A stretch of 64,000 bases of DNA from Nannochloris sp. 'desiccata' (taxonomy: Eukaryota > Chlorophyta > Trebouxiophyceae > Chlorellales > Chlorellaceae): assembly GCA_019044685.2 (NCBI GenBank), contig JAGTXX020000015.1:1488001-1552000 (forward strand). The letters are read 5' to 3'. Shown piece by piece: positions 11,201 to 22,455 of the stretch (its first letter is position 1; each line of letters starts with the position of its first letter). Under the pieces are notes generated by a model. The model ran no database searches. It worked only from the letters and a program-made list of their open reading frames with translations, and was not told the DNA's origin. The position numbers and the translations under genes are program-made.

Positions 11201-12079
11201 CAAGCGAGATAATTGGCAGTAAAAGACTAGCTATCTGCGATCCTAGCTCAGTTCCAGGTATGGAAGATTGGGTACTAAATAGTTCTACATTTGAAGTAGT
11301 TATTGCTACACGTAATGCGTCCAAAGTAGCCTCAGTAAGGCCAGGCGGTGCGGTTGCCAAGGTGGCGAAAAGATTGTTGTTACCGCTGTTGCTGTTGATG
11401 AGGTGCTCTAGGAGAGGGCATAGCATTTGAAATGACATAATTTGAGCTTCTTGTCGACGAGATTGCATCATAAGCAGATCAGAAGATAATACCTATAGTA
11501 AAATAAAGAAATAAAATGGATAAAACAAAAGTCTTTTGAGAAGAGAGATTGCGATTCGGCGTTCTCTTGTCTTAATTTTCTTACCTTGCCAGATAAAGCA
11601 CTAGTAATTCCTTGCGCCATGCTATGCAACTGTTCTAAAGTAGCCCCAATGAGACGTACGCCTGCTTCTGCTGTGGCGGCAATGTTCAAAGACGCTTGCA
11701 GGTCAGTCCAGAACTGAAGCTGCCAGTTGATGCAGGCCAGCTGTGCAAGTGCTGCCCTCAGCTTGGAGGTGACAAAGTGCGGTAATGAAGAGCTAGAAGC
11801 CTGGGTAACGTGCATCCAGAGACAGTTTTGAAGCGTGGTTTGGTGTGCAGGTGGTAGCTGATCCCACCGCCGAGCCACCGCCCCTTCCAAAACAGACGAA
11901 GCGAAAAACTGCTGCTGGGGGTCCGCATTGGGGCTCTGAACACATGTCAGAGCCCAATCAAGGCCCTCTGAACTGTTGAAAAAGGCATTAAGCTGCTGTT
12001 CAGTGTGATGTTTTTGGTCTGCAGGACATGCTGGATCATACAGCTGATAGAGAAAAGCGCTGAGTGCCTCCGCCTGCAT
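8217..12079 (-). CDS. XPO6: Exportin-6-like karyopherin (importin-beta superfamily)
   Basis: Two exons, 12079-11585 and 11492-8217, joined in phase 0, give 1,256 residues. The N-terminus is exportin-like: FFASSVLEGAVARRWDQLP, the LPHFVTSKLRAALAQLACINW segment, then LSSDLLMMQSRRQE across the splice, as in the exportin-6 linker region. The C-terminus, ANWSHFLLSFLPAF ... GVLAFVNDAIYWEK, matches the exportin-6 ending. The middle is predicted alpha-solenoid. In animals exportin-6 exports profilin-actin from the nucleus; cargo here is inferred only. Membership of the importin-beta superfamily is firm, the exportin-6 subclass moderate. The gene is head to head with CDKB across 323 bp. Confidence 0.8.
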
Positions 12080-12402
12080 TGTCTAACTGAATCAAGCGTC
12101 AAGGCTACTTCTACATTAGATCATAATGCGAAAATCCCTCAGACCTCAGAGAAATTAGCACCTGAAACCCACTTTCTTTTCTCTCTGTTTCAAACACGAA
12201 GTTTTTCTGCTTGAATAACTTCATTAGCTGATTAACAAGGCATAGTGCATAAATGAAAATAGTAATAGATACATAAATTTGGCATAGAGCTCGGGCTTAA
12301 AGTAACATAGACGCAACTGTGAAAGACGGTTGCAGTAATTTTCCATTCATTGTGGTCTCAAAATTAGGTTTAGGAAGATTTCCTTGTTAGAAAAGTTGCA
12401 AA
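12080..12402. promoter_or_regulatory. Shared divergent promoter, exportin / CDKB
   Basis: 323 bases lie between the exportin start (12079, minus) and the CDKB start codon (12403, plus). They must contain both 5' UTRs and both core promoters. No individual element is identified. Confidence 0.5.
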
Positions 12403-13675
12403 ATGGTAGGTTCAATACACTGATGAGGATGACGATACCTTCTGATCTTCCTATGAAGGTTCCGCTCTGGCTAGATCTGGCTTGCAACCATTTTATCTGA
12501 AACCGTCTTTATTGCAGGAAAATTACGAGAAACTCGAGAAAATTGGAGAAGGTACCTATGGAAAGGTGTATAAAGCCCGCGACAAGACAACAGGCAAGCT
12601 GGTGGCCCTAAAAAAGACGCGATTGGAGGTGAGTTTGCTTCGAGAAAAGTAAATAGTCGGTTGAACATCTGCCCATCAATCTGCACCCTAGGTAGTAAGA
12701 AAGGTGTTCTTAGAATGTACATTTTCCCATGTCTTTATCGCAGATGGAAGAGGAAGGTGTCCCATCAACTACCCTCAGAGAAATTTCCCTCTTGCAAATG
12801 CTGTCTGAGAGCAACCATATTGTCAAGTAAGTGCCTTTAGCGGACCTGTTTAGTATTTCATTTGTTACAGTACTCGTATTATGGCCCGCTAAACTCATCC
12901 ATCTATTCTCCACTATTTTTGCAGGTTGTTGTGTGTAGAGCATTTGGAGGAGAACAGCAAGCCTTGCCTCTACCTTGTCTTTGAATACCTCACTACCGAT
13001 CTTAAAAAGTACATGGACCGCAATGGAAAGGGTCCCGCAAACCCTTTGGACCCTATGATGGTCAAGAGCATGGTATATCAGCTTCTCAAGGGCACTGCCC
13101 ACATGCACAAACTCGGTTGCATGCACCGCGATCTCAAGCCCCAGAACTTGTTGGTCGATGAAACCAAGGCTCACCCCCTTATTAAGGTTGCTGATCTTGG
13201 TCTTGGCCGTCACTTTTCTGTTCCCATCAAGGCATATACCCACGAAATCGTCACTTTATGGTATCGCGCCCCCGAGGTCCTTTTAGGCGCCACCCACTAT
13301 GCCCCTGCCGTTGATATTTGGAGTTGTGCCTGCATTATGGCTGAGTTGTCTCGCAAACAAGCTGTTTTCCCTGGAGACAGTGAATTACAGCAGCTTCTCC
13401 ACATTTTCAAGCTGCTGGGAACGCCAACTGAAGAAACGTGGCCTGGTGTTTCCCGTCTTCGTGACTGGCACGACTGGCCTCAGTGGCGTCCTCAAGATCT
13501 AAGCAAGATCTTCCCTAAACTTGATGAAGCTGGCCTCGACCTCATGCGTCGTATGTTTGATTACGATCCTAGTAAACGTATCACTGCGATGGATGCTTTA
13601 AATCATCCTTATTTTGATGACCTCGACAAGGCGTTGGTCGATTCTTTTGAGGCCGAATCACTCCGTGAATACTGA
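12403..13675 (+). CDS. CDKB: B-type cyclin-dependent kinase
   Basis: Four exons (12403-12405, 12518-12628, 12744-12826, 12925-13675) give 315 residues. Exon 1 contributes only the ATG, followed at once by GTAGGT; exon 2 begins GAAAATTAC, giving [19 protein letters not shown]. The cyclin-binding helix reads PSTTLRE, the B-type plant/algal variant of PSTAIRE. Other kinase motifs are present: VALKK (ATP lysine), [16 protein letters not shown] in place of DFG (usual DLG in CDKs), the [14 protein letters not shown]-loop with its activating Thr, and GDSELQQLL. The inhibitory Thr/Tyr of the GEGTYG loop are kept. It is expected to drive G2/M with mitotic cyclins. Full length and apparently intact. 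Confidence 0.93.
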
Positions 13676-14084
13676 ACAAGTATATAGCGTAGGTAAAGTA
13701 GATGAATAGTAATAGTAGCAATACTGTAGATATAATTTAGATACTCTGGATAAGATATAATTGTTTATGTCGTAGGTTTAGAATACATTTATTTTTTCTT
13801 GTTCAAAACAACAAGAAAAAATACCACATCATCAGTTGGCTGAGAGAATGCCTTGCTGATTTACTTTTGTTCCCCAAGTAAAACTTGCTCTAGCAATGAA
13901 ATATTGAGAGTTGGAGGTAATATCCATTAAATACCCATTAAAGAAGACTGCATTAGTCATAAAAATAGAGAGTAAAAAAATATAGCAAGCAAAACTCACG
14001 ATACCGACCAGGAAAAAAAAATATGAAGAGAGAATTAAGACAGAGTGTTCTCACACTCTACAGCCTCGGATCATACCGTTACTG
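13676..14084. other. Convergent 3' flanks of CDKB and auxilin-like gene
   Basis: About 409 AT-rich bases between two stop codons. No coding, repeat or RNA feature is recognised. Confidence 0.55.
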
Positions 14085-16596
14085 CTATCTAGATGCTTCA
14101 AATTTACCCCAGGCTCCCTTTAAGACATCAAATACCATATCAGCAGTAGCTACTTGCTCCAACGTCCCTCCCTTTTGTTTCACTTTATCAGGATGAACAA
14201 CCAAGTTAGCCTTCATATACCATTTTTTCACTTTTCCTGGGTCAACCATATCTGCAATGCTAGGAGCAGTCCATCCACTATCTTCCCAAAGTACGGTATG
14301 TACTGTACTAAGCAAAGCGCGGATATTGTCTTTTTTATTTGAAGACCAAGCGTCTATCTTAGGCTTCAGGGTGTCTCTGAAAGCCACTTTTCCTGCCTTT
14401 TCAGCATCTTCGGCTTCTTCACGAGCGCGTTTCTCGGCGAGTTGCTGCTTCATACGTCGGTGTTTTTCAGCAATGCGTTTTTCTCTCAGAATTTTACGGA
14501 TCTCAGGCTCGTTTGGATCTTCACCACCAATGCCGATGACACCGCCAGCCCCGCTTTCATTCTCTCCATACAGCTCACTGTAACCAGTGGTGTCCACGTC
14601 AGGTAAAGAATCACCTAAGTCTATCATGGAAGAAAGCCCTCCGGATCGTTGTTTAGGCTCAGTGGCGGCGGTGCCCCTATGAGGTTTTACCATTGCGGGT
14701 GGTGCTTTAGGTTTTGGGACCGTAAACAAGTCATCAATATGCCCTGTACCCTCTTTAGGGCTGAGATTAGTATCATTCCTATTGTCTGCATCCATGCCCA
14801 GTAAATCATCCTCAGGAACCTCTAGTGCAGCCGCAGCAGAAGGGCTTCTTTTTCCACTCATACCTAGCAAGTCCTCTTCGTGCTCAACCACCACCCTAGC
14901 AGAGCCAACTGGAGGGATACTATCCTCCTCATCAGCTTTAGCTTCTGATGAACCCATCAGTTCATCATAACTAGGCGGTGGTAGTGGTGGTTGTGGTGCT
15001 ACCCCTCTTCTCTGCTGCTGCTGCTGTTGCCGTTCAAAACTAGGAGTATTAATATCCCCATAACCATCATCAGCACTACTCCAATCAGATACCTTCCTTC
15101 TTCCTTGGCCTAATGGACCACCACTATGATCCATTGAATTATTAATAGTCGAACTCAACATAACTTCCCCGAGCTCCGCTTCATCAATTATTTTTTGGAC
15201 TTCGAGTCTGTCATCTTCTTGCATAGCACCCATGGCAGCAGCACGTGTACCTGGAGACATGCGTGCTATCTGAGAAGCCCAGTCAAAATAGAAACTATGA
15301 CTGGTGGTCATGCCAGTGACAGGAGAGTCGGTGTGGTGCTGACGGTGTTTTTCTAATTTTGAATGAACCTCGGTTGCGATGTGTTTGCTGGCCTTCATAA
15401 ACCACTTTGTGCCTGCCTGGAGTGCTTTGGCTGCACGCTGACCGAGCTCTACGACGCTTTCGGTGGTGGGGTTTATACTGCCACCGTGGCCGCCGTGGCT
15501 GGAAGAAGGTGATTGGCTGTGCTGCTGGTAATCGTCAAAGCGTGCGCCATCACTGTCAGGGCGATGACTATTTCTACCTGGCTGAACTGCCGCTGCGGCT
15601 GCTCCAACTGCTTCTTTAGCGTCTAAAAATTGAAAGGCTTTGTGAGAAGCTTTCGTAGACGCTGGATGCCCAGATATACGATCCTTAACACTGCTACTTG
15701 TACTACTAACACTGGCAGTCCGCAAGGGAGCTGCCAAAGACGGTGCTTGTGATGGTGCAGCATCTCTATTGGAGTGATTCTCTTCCGCGAGGTCGACCTC
15801 GGCGTAATCATGCATACTAGGGCTAGGAATACTGTGGCTGCTAGTTTGCTGTGCTGCTGCAGGTGCAGCTGCAGGTGATGCTGATGGCGCTTCAGAAAAG
15901 TCGGCAAAGAAATCATCATTCTGTTTAGGGCTATTTGATATATTCATTTTAATGTGGCTATTATGAAGTGTTTTTGAAGGTGCTGGGGTCCCTCCAAACA
16001 TACCAAGAGGGTCCTCATCTAGACCAATTTGAGAAGAAGCTAAAGGAGTGGAGCCGGCGGCGGTTGGTTGAGACAAAGTTGGCGGTGAACTGACAAAATC
16101 AGCAAATGGGTCATCAAATGATGATGCCGCTGCATCAGATGGTTGTTGTTGTCCTTGAGAAATTATTTGGCTGCAAAAGAGGGATAACTCATGTTAATAC
16201 TAATTAGATCAGTTGTGTTCCTAGAAATTGGGAATGAAGAACGAGGCTCAACAACCCAACATACCTAGTTGCTGCAGCCGTATTAGGCATTGATCCGTGT
16301 AGCATATTTTCGAGGTCCGCTATGGAGTGTGCTTTAGACGGTGTAGACTCGTATTCCTGCTTGGTTGGAGATGGGTAGCTCGGTGGTGGCCTGCTGGATG
16401 TCGGAAATGGCGCGTCGCTCAAAGGCTTCGATGACATGCTCATAGACGTCTGAGCCTTCACTGGAGTCTGCTGAACCTTCTTCATACCTCCAAGGGTTTT
16501 GGGACGAGAGAAAATGTTGCCTTCTACGCCAGGGAGATCTGTGAGCAGGGAACTCAGAGCGTCTGAGCTCCCTGCTCGGCTTCCTGTGTTTGACAT
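14085..16596 (-). CDS. Auxilin-like J-domain protein (clathrin uncoating)
   Basis: Two exons, 16596-16265 and 16170-14085, give 805 residues. The C-terminus is an auxilin-type J domain: LLSTVHTVLWEDSGW, MVDPGKVKKWYMKANLVVHPDKV with the HPD triad at about 770-772, then a short closing helix. Ahead of it is a charged coiled-coil stretch (KRIAEKHRRMKQQLAEKRAREEAEDAEKAG region). The long disordered N-terminal part carries repeated clathrin/adaptor-type peptides: DPFADF, DDFFADF, DPLGMFGG, and several DLLGM. Auxilins recruit Hsc70 to uncoat clathrin vesicles, which fits these motifs. A CAG/Gln run and His/Ser-rich stretches are present. Joining the first exon restores SQIISQGQQQPSD in frame. No PTEN-like domain is present, as in plant forms. 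It is head to head with the glutaredoxin gene. Confidence 0.87.
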
Positions 16597-16781
16597 TGTG
16601 TCTATAAGTATATGAATTAACCCGAATTATGTTGACTTTTCCGGTCATGAGCCTCTATCCGCAACCATTTGTCCTGCCATTGTACCTTTGCATAAATAAT
16701 TAAGTCGAGTTTAAATCCTTTGGCCTCTCCCTCTCGCGCATTCAGTAAAAATATATCCCTTACTTGTATATCATCTTTATC
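16597..16781. promoter_or_regulatory. Shared divergent promoter, auxilin-like / glutaredoxin
   Basis: Only 185 bases separate the two start codons, so both promoters and 5' UTRs overlap or abut. No specific element is assigned. Confidence 0.5.
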
Positions 16782-17331
16782 ATGGTGGTTGCCCAGCTAA
16801 GCTTAGCACGTGTCCCTATTTGTGCCCGTCTTAGTTCATCTCTCAGAAACCCACTTAGTGCCTTTCCACCCAAGCCCGTTAAATCAGGTATGTAGCGCGC
16901 ATTGTGGTTGTTTTTATACATCAAGCACGGATGTTAAACCCTGCATCCTTCATTATGCTCCTTTTTCAGGTCTTTTCTCTAAATATAATCAGATCACCGT
17001 CAGAGCAATGTCCGGCGCCGCTACTAAAGAAATGATTCTTGCCAAGAATAAAGAAAATGCCGTCATGGTGTATAGTGCTACCTACTGCCCTTATTGCACA
17101 GAAGTCAAATCTCTGTTTTCGAATTTAAAGGTCCCTGCCAAAGTGATTGAAGTTAATAATCTTGAAGACGGTGATGCAGTTCGTGCTGGGTTAACAGAAA
17201 TCACTGGCTCAAGGACAATACCTCAAGTGTTTATTGGTGGAAACTATGTGGGCGGATGCGACGATACTATTTCAGCGTATAAGAGCGGAGAGCTTAAGAC
17301 TCTCTTGGCTGGCGCTGGGATTTCCCTCTAA
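16782..17331 (+). CDS. Class I dithiol glutaredoxin, probably plastid-targeted
   Basis: Two exons, 16782-16887 and 16970-17331, give 155 residues. Residues 1-48 (MVVAQLSLARVPICARLSSS..., Arg/Ser-rich, no acids) look like an organellar transit peptide. They end before an internal Met in VRAMSGAA. The thioredoxin fold follows: MVYSATYCPYC with the redox-active CPYC at 75-78, RTIPQVFIGG (cis-Pro loop) and GGCDD (glutathione-binding). It uses glutathione to reduce protein disulfides or mixed disulfides. The CPYC site argues for class I, not CGFS iron-sulfur type. Use of the internal Met could yield a cytosolic form. TGTAA at 17518 is a candidate poly(A) signal. Confidence 0.92.
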
Positions 17332-17662
17332 ACATTTGAAGAATAAACTATCGATATCGTAAAAACAATCTGCCAACAACACTTGCCCATTTCCCTTTTT
17401 TTCTAAACTCTTGCCCATGTGTTTACCACATGTGCTCGCATCTCTTAGACTTATCAATCTTTGATAAAGTTCTTCTTCTCAGCTGTTGTCTATCTTATTA
17501 CATCATCAAATCAATTTTGTAAATTAGTTTTGGATTTATTCGACTGGATTTAGAGAAAAGAAAGTATATTACACAACCTACGCAGCTTGCTGCGTCAATC
17601 TATAGGAAGTTCATTGCTTCTTTCTGGAATGAAGTTCGTTCTATTAGAAACTAGATTACAAA
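17332..17662. other. Convergent 3' flanks of glutaredoxin and Hikeshi
   Basis: About 330 bases without a gene. They include a repeat copy near 17572-17621 that contains a perfect ACGCAGC/GCTGCGT hairpin (listed separately). Confidence 0.55.
17572..17621 (+). repeat. Dispersed ~50-bp repeat, copy 1, with hairpin
   Basis: The stretch from ACACAACCTACGCAGC through GAAGTTCATTGCTTC aligns with 27903-27949. All substitutions I see are transitions, plus one 3-base gap. Its core ACGCAGCTTGCTGCGT is a perfect 7-bp stem with a 2-base loop. Its nature is unknown. Confidence 0.55.
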
Positions 17663-18244
17663 TTAAATAATCTCTTTCTGGCGTGTTAAGAAATCTGGAT
17701 CTCGTTTCAACCTGCCGCTCATCCTATTAAACCATAGGTCTAGCACATTTGCAGGCACAAGAAGCTTATCCGGACCTACAGAAGAAGAAACTCCACTAAA
17801 ACTCTGCATAAAGTTAAACAAATCCATGCCCACACGGCGGCAAAAGTCTTCTTTTTGGCCTAACTTTGTTCCTTCTTTTGCAGTTGCCTCGTTCAACGGC
17901 TCTACTGAAATTCCAATTTGAGCCCATCCTGGCTGTCCAATTGGCCCGTTATCACTTGGTGGGTCTGGCCATGAGAGTGGTAGGACCTCTGAAGGGTGGG
18001 TATTTGCTATATAGCCTCTAAAAGAGAAATCTGAACCACCCACTGAGACATAGAGTGCAAGAGCAGCGTCGGGTGGTAGTGAGTTTGGTGCTGTGAGAAA
18101 GAAACAGATTTCTTTCAAGTCAGTGTGTTGTTGCGACACGGTTGACGTGACATCTAGAAGCCAATGCGTAGCATCGACTTGCGTCCAAGCTGTATTTGGA
18201 ATGGCACATGATTTTGTAGGGAAACAGGCTGCAAAGAGAGCCAT
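17663..18244 (-). CDS. HIKESHI: Hikeshi / OPI10 family protein
   Basis: A single exon of 193 residues, from the ATG at 18244 to TAA at 17663. The N-terminal domain (FAACFPTKS..., ICFFLTAPNSLPPDAALALYVSVGG, FRGYIANTHPSEVLPLSWP) and the C-terminal segment (MDLFNFMQSFSG ... LLVPANVLDLWFNRM ... KRDPDFL) follow the DUF775/OPI10 family. Hikeshi carries Hsp70 into the nucleus during heat stress. The length matches the family (about 195-200). It is head to head with a BASS-family carrier gene over 184 bp. Confidence 0.88.
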   Translation of the reverse strand: MALFAACFPTKSCAIPNTAWTQVDATHWLLDVTSTVSQQHTDLKEICFFLTAPNSLPPDAALALYVSVGGSDFSFRGYIANTHPSEVLPLSWPDPPSDNGPIGQPGWAQIGISVEPLNEATAKEGTKLGQKEDFCRRVGMDLFNFMQSFSGVSSSVGPDKLLVPANVLDLWFNRMSGRLKRDPDFLTRQKEII

Positions 18245-18428
18245 GGATCGACTCTGCTCTTTCTGCCTTTGCAGTTCTGCTTTAGAAAAATACGAGGAAC
18301 TGTATCGTGCGAATTTAAAAATTAAAAGCAGGAGAATAATGAGAACAACCTGCTTTTGGACAGAAAAGGGAACAAAGTTCTGGAGGTGTTTTCTTTTCGA
18401 GACCCACCCAATTCATACATACTCGATC
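18245..18428. promoter_or_regulatory. Shared divergent promoter, Hikeshi / BASS carrier
   Basis: 184 bases between the two start codons. Given Hikeshi's role in other eukaryotes, heat-shock elements would be of interest, but I do not see a clear nGAAnnTTCnnGAAn array. Confidence 0.45.
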
Positions 18429-19811
18429 ATGGCCCTACTATCTCCTAAATCCATTGCAATGATTTCATCCTACAACATGGTAGTGCGCACCGCTGCGCTG
18501 CAACGTAGATGTTGTTCGAAAACAAACGTAAATATTGAAATTCATGCTGGTCCTAGACCGTTGAACAATGGCCTCAATAAGCAATCCGCTTCATCAAACA
18601 ATACTCTCAATATTCATCCGTCTGTCTATTCGCGGTGAGAACCTGATTTTCCTTTCACAAACGCTTTTTTAACGGTAAAATTGACCTTTCACGCCCATTC
18701 CTGCGATCCGTCTCTCTCACACTTTTCAAATTTGTTCCCACTATCGCACTCTATATGCAGCCATATGTCTCTTACAAACCGGCACAATATCGCCGCATCT
18801 TCAGCCCATGCCGTAACAGCAGCTGCAGCTTCTTCACCTGACCCACCCAGTGCCACCGCAATACAACGCATTGCTGAAATTGGCACCATGATGTTCCCTA
18901 TTTGGGCATTAATTTCAGGTGCTATCGCGTTCTTTCACCCAAATTCCTTAAATTGGATGACCACCACGCAATTCGAGCAAGGAGTCGGTCTATTAATGCT
19001 TGCTATGGGTCTCTCTTTATCAATGGATGACTTCAGAAAATGCGCCGCTAATCCGACTCCAATCTTGCTTGGATTTGTGTGTCAATACAGTGTATTGCCC
19101 CTGACAGCATTTACGATTGCAAAAATTGGGAATTTACCTGCTGCATTCGCTACAGGATTAATTCTGTTAGGGAGTTGCCCCGGAGGCCAGGCGAGCAATG
19201 TTGCAACTTTTGTCGCTCGAGGTGACGTGGCGTTATCAGTTCTTATGACAACTGCATCCACTGTAGCTGCTGCGGTAATGACACCATTACTCTGTTCTCT
19301 TTTAGCTGGGCAGTTTATTCCTGTAGACGCCTGGGGTTTGGCTGAAAGCACTGCCAGGCTAGTCCTCTTGCCGACACTTATCGGTGTAGCATTAAATGAG
19401 TTATTCCCTAAAGCTGTCGCAAAAATCCGGCCCGTGATGCCATTATTGGCCTTGTTACTGACGGTAGTACTCTGTGCAGTTCCTGTAGCTCAGGTAGCTG
19501 ATGTTCTGAGGACGAGCGCATCGATGGCGATTGGTCCCGTGCTTGTATTGCACGGTTGTGGCTACTTTTTAGGCTATTTCTTACCTCGCTTATTTGGATT
19601 TAACGAAAAGACATCCCGTACAGTATCTATTGAGACTGGCATGCAGTCTGCTGCATTGGCTTTCTCGCTTTCAATGAAGCATTTTTCAGATGTGATGGTA
19701 TCACTACCGGGCGCTGTTTCGATTGTGGTGATGGTGTGGATGGGAGCCTTGCTGGCTGCTGTGTGGAGATGTATTCCAATCAAAGAAAACGACGATGAAA
19801 AGGAGAATTGA
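18429..19811 (+). CDS. BASS-family sodium-coupled carrier, plastid-type
   Basis: Two exons, 18429-18634 and 18761-19811, give 418 residues. The first ~95 residues are rich in Ser/Asn/Ala/Arg and resemble a plastid transit peptide. The rest is a polytopic bile-acid:Na+ symporter (SBF) domain with about nine to ten hydrophobic segments. Family motifs include LLMLAMGLSLSMDDF, LILLGSCPGGQASNVATFVARGDVALSVL, MTTASTVAAAVMTPLL and RTVSIETGMQSAALAFSL. The GGQASN and ETGMQ segments carry the conserved polar Na+/substrate residues. Plastid BASS members move pyruvate, glycolate or other carboxylates; the substrate cannot be set from sequence. The gene is divergent from Hikeshi. Confidence 0.88.
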
Positions 19812-20248
19812 ATGAGAAAGAAATGTATTGAAGTTTTATATCTTTTTAACCATTGGCTTGCGGAAATGACAGACGGTATTTTGATTTTTAAGTTTTTAAC
19901 AAAGCAGCTGATAAGAAATAATAATAAGAGGGGAGCAATGTTTTAACGATTATGAAACGAGGAACAAAGTGCGCTTCATAAAACCTCATAGGACCAAAAT
20001 CAAAAACAAAGGAAACGACATGCTGTGCGGTGCGGTACTGTTCTTTAAATTTCCGATGAAGAAGGGGAGAAGACGCCGACAAATTTCACTTTTTTGAGAA
20101 AAGAAAATGTATCATCAACCGACAGAAAGACAAGGTAGAAAGAAAAAGAAAAAGTGATCACTTAATAGTAATTTAGTGAGCGAAAGCAATACTTGGGGCT
20201 CTTCTTGTTTTTGGTAAGACTATTTTACTTTTTTTTTTTTTACCCCAA
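19812..20248. other. Convergent 3' flanks of BASS and C2 genes
   Basis: 437 AT-rich bases, including a T homopolymer near 20229-20241. No gene, repeat family or RNA is recognised. Confidence 0.5.
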
Positions 20249-21236
20249 TCATTTCTTGCCCCAACCTCCCTTTTTCTTCGGCTCCTCCTCCTTCTTCCCA
20301 TTTTTTTCCTGGTATGTTTTGTACGCAAAAGCACCACCAGCAACAACAGCAGCTGTGAGGAGAACCTTAGGTAAGAGACTACCCTTCTTCTTGCTTCCTT
20401 GAAGCAATCCATTAACATTGCGCACTTGATCAGGTCGGAGGTAGTTCATTGAAATGCGAATGAAGCCACCTTCAAGACCCTCACCAGGCTTGAAAAGCTC
20501 AAAATACTTGTCGATAGGGACAGCATCAAGTATATCACGCATGTAGATACCACAAGCAGCGATGATGGAAGAGCCACGCTCGCCAGCGGGCTTAGGGCGG
20601 CAGAGAAGAATGCGGAGTTCACCAGCACCGTCAAGGTGCTCCCTGAAAAATAGCAAAAAGTAATTAGATCATAAGTTTTTAGGGTTAACAAAGTGAGGAA
20701 AGTGAGAATATTATGGTCGATCTAACGTACAGAGCTAACTGTTCTTCCCAGTTGACGACGTTGTCGCTCACTTTGCAAGTAGAAGTTTGCTTCTGCACGG
20801 ACGAGAAAGAGGAAGATCAGAACTGGCGGTAAGACGAGGAATGGAGTGGGGAGCAGCTAGCTGAGTTTATGGCACTGTAACTATATCTTACCTTGACTGT
20901 GCGCGCTCCTCCCCTTATTTCGACTGCAGACAAAAGAAAAATTGAAAAACAAAAGTTTGAATTTTGAAAGGAGATGAGAACAGTGACTTTATTTATTCCA
21001 GGAATCTCTAAAAGATGCTCCAAGCTCTGAATTTTCAACATTGAAGTATATCCCTCTATACTGTGCTCGTTTAATTCTATCGTAATATATTTGATTTATA
21101 GAGATAGAAATTCAGTGATCTTACTTTTAACAAAAGCCTCTTTCAGCGTGTCATCCCACACCTTGCGATCTTCTCCATTATGCCCAGCTGCTTCCAGCAC
21201 CTTCACGACGAGGTATCCTCTGACTGTCTCACCCAT
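20249..21236 (-). CDS. C2-domain protein with C-terminal membrane anchor
   Basis: Four exons (21236-21125, 20923-20892, 20792-20731, 20642-20249) join in frame to 199 residues. Residues 1-~135 read as a C2 domain: a first strand GYLVVKVLEAAGHNG, VEIRGGARTVKKQTSTCKVSDNVVNWEEQLAL (equivalent to the npvWnE strand), ELRILLCRP, and GGFIRISMNYL at the end. A hydrophobic segment at about 160-178 (PKVLLTAAVVAGGAFAYKTY) followed by a Lys/Glu-rich tail suggests tail-anchoring with the C2 domain in the cytosol. The aspartates that bind Ca2+ are not obvious, so binding may be Ca-independent. The specific function is unknown. Small internal exons of 32 and 62 nt rest on consensus GT/AG sites. Confidence 0.75.
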
Positions 21237-21611
21237 ATTAAGGACCAGCTTGTTTGAAATTTGATTTGATTTAAAGCGATCAGTCAGTTACACCAGATAA
21301 CTCTATACTCTCCTGGTTATTAAACAATAATTATGTTACTGTAACGTAATCTCGCTCCTTTTCTTGAGGAGCTGTAGCTAAATCGTGGTTTGATCACCTT
21401 TGGCTTTCTTTTTAGGTAAAAGCCTTCGGCCTGGGAGAAGAGCTGGAATTTTGGCCAAAAAAGAAAAATGCCGGACTCAAAAGCCTAATCGAGACCCTTT
21501 GTTTTTGTTTGTACTTCATCACCATAGTTTGAAGCTCCCGTTCACGTCAGCTCCGCCGAGCGTCCCCCGCGAGTCCTCGATCTTTGGAGTTTCTCTACGT
21601 CCATCGTAGAG
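21237..21611. other. Intergenic: divergent 5' regions
   Basis: 375 bases between the start of the C2 gene and the start of the next plus-strand gene. No element is recognised. Confidence 0.5.
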
Positions 21612-22455
21612 ATGAACCTCCCAAGCCGTGGTCAGCTGGGGCAGCTTGCCCTATGGACTGCAGCACTCTCAGTAGGATGCGGGGGAGCGCGTAGCACGGT
21701 GAGAGAAGTATCTTTGCCGATTTCTGTTGGCATTGCTTAGAATTTTTGAATCGTTTGTTTTGAACCTTTTTTTAACTTACTACCCCTATTTTATGTTGAT
21801 TCTTCTCTTCTATAGGTTCTTGCATCTTCACGACCTCGTAGGTGCCTTCCATTTGCATCGACATCATTGGCCAGCAGCAACTTTGATGCCGCCATCGGCT
21901 GTACTCCTGCTGCGCCTGGAATGGGATGCCCTGGATGCCTCGTCTGCAAACCTCCTCCCCGTTTTTGGAGTTCTTGAAGGCTACCGGTGGTTTCACGAAG
22001 GTTTGGCTAGTGGCTTTTGGTGTTAGTGCAGTATTTGGTGTGAAGGCTATCGTGACGGTGGTAAGTGCTCTGTTTTGCCACCAGTGCTCCTCCTGGGGGC
22101 AGCCCTCTGATGCTACTTGTGTGTATGTTCCCTTCTATCTTTTTTTTTTAAATAGAGCCTTCTTTTCTTTCTGTAGGAAACACTCGGCAACGATAAAACT
22201 GGCATTGATAAAGTTGATAAACTGGTTTCAAATATAAGTAAACTCGGTAAAGAGGGTCTGCTAACGGTAGCTGCGTTGGCGATTGGTTTGGTAGGTTACG
22301 TCGATGGCAAGCTAGATAAAATGGATAGCAAGCTAGGTAGCAAGCTAGATAAAATCTTGGAAATCCAACATGTGTTGCTCACTGAAAAAGCTTTAGAGAC
22401 TTCAAGCGTGCAAATTTTGCAGAAAAGGAAAGAAGAAAATTCCAAGAGAAAGTGA
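21612..22455 (+). pseudogene. Unknown membrane/coiled-coil protein gene, one apparent frameshift
   Basis: Three exons fit GT-AG rules: 21612-21698, 21816-22060 and 22177-22455. Exon 1 (MNLPSRGQLGQLALWTAALS...) ends in phase 0 and exon 3 is read in phase 0. Exon 2 is 245 nt, one base short of keeping frame. Its first part reads a Cys/Pro-rich stretch (IGCTPAAPGMGCPGCLVCK) and hits TGA. The shifted frame then reads FLKATGGFTKVWLVAFGVSA and joins exon 3. The shift falls near a run of five T at about 21962-21966. Exon 3 encodes a KTGIDKVDKLVSNISKLG helix, a hydrophobic stretch (LLTVAALAIGLVGYV), a GKLDKMDSKLGSKLDK repeat and a lysine-rich end. I do not recognise the family. It may be a young pseudogene, a sequencing slip, or a gene with an unseen splice (an AG right before TTCTTGAAG would also restore frame). 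Confidence 0.5.
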
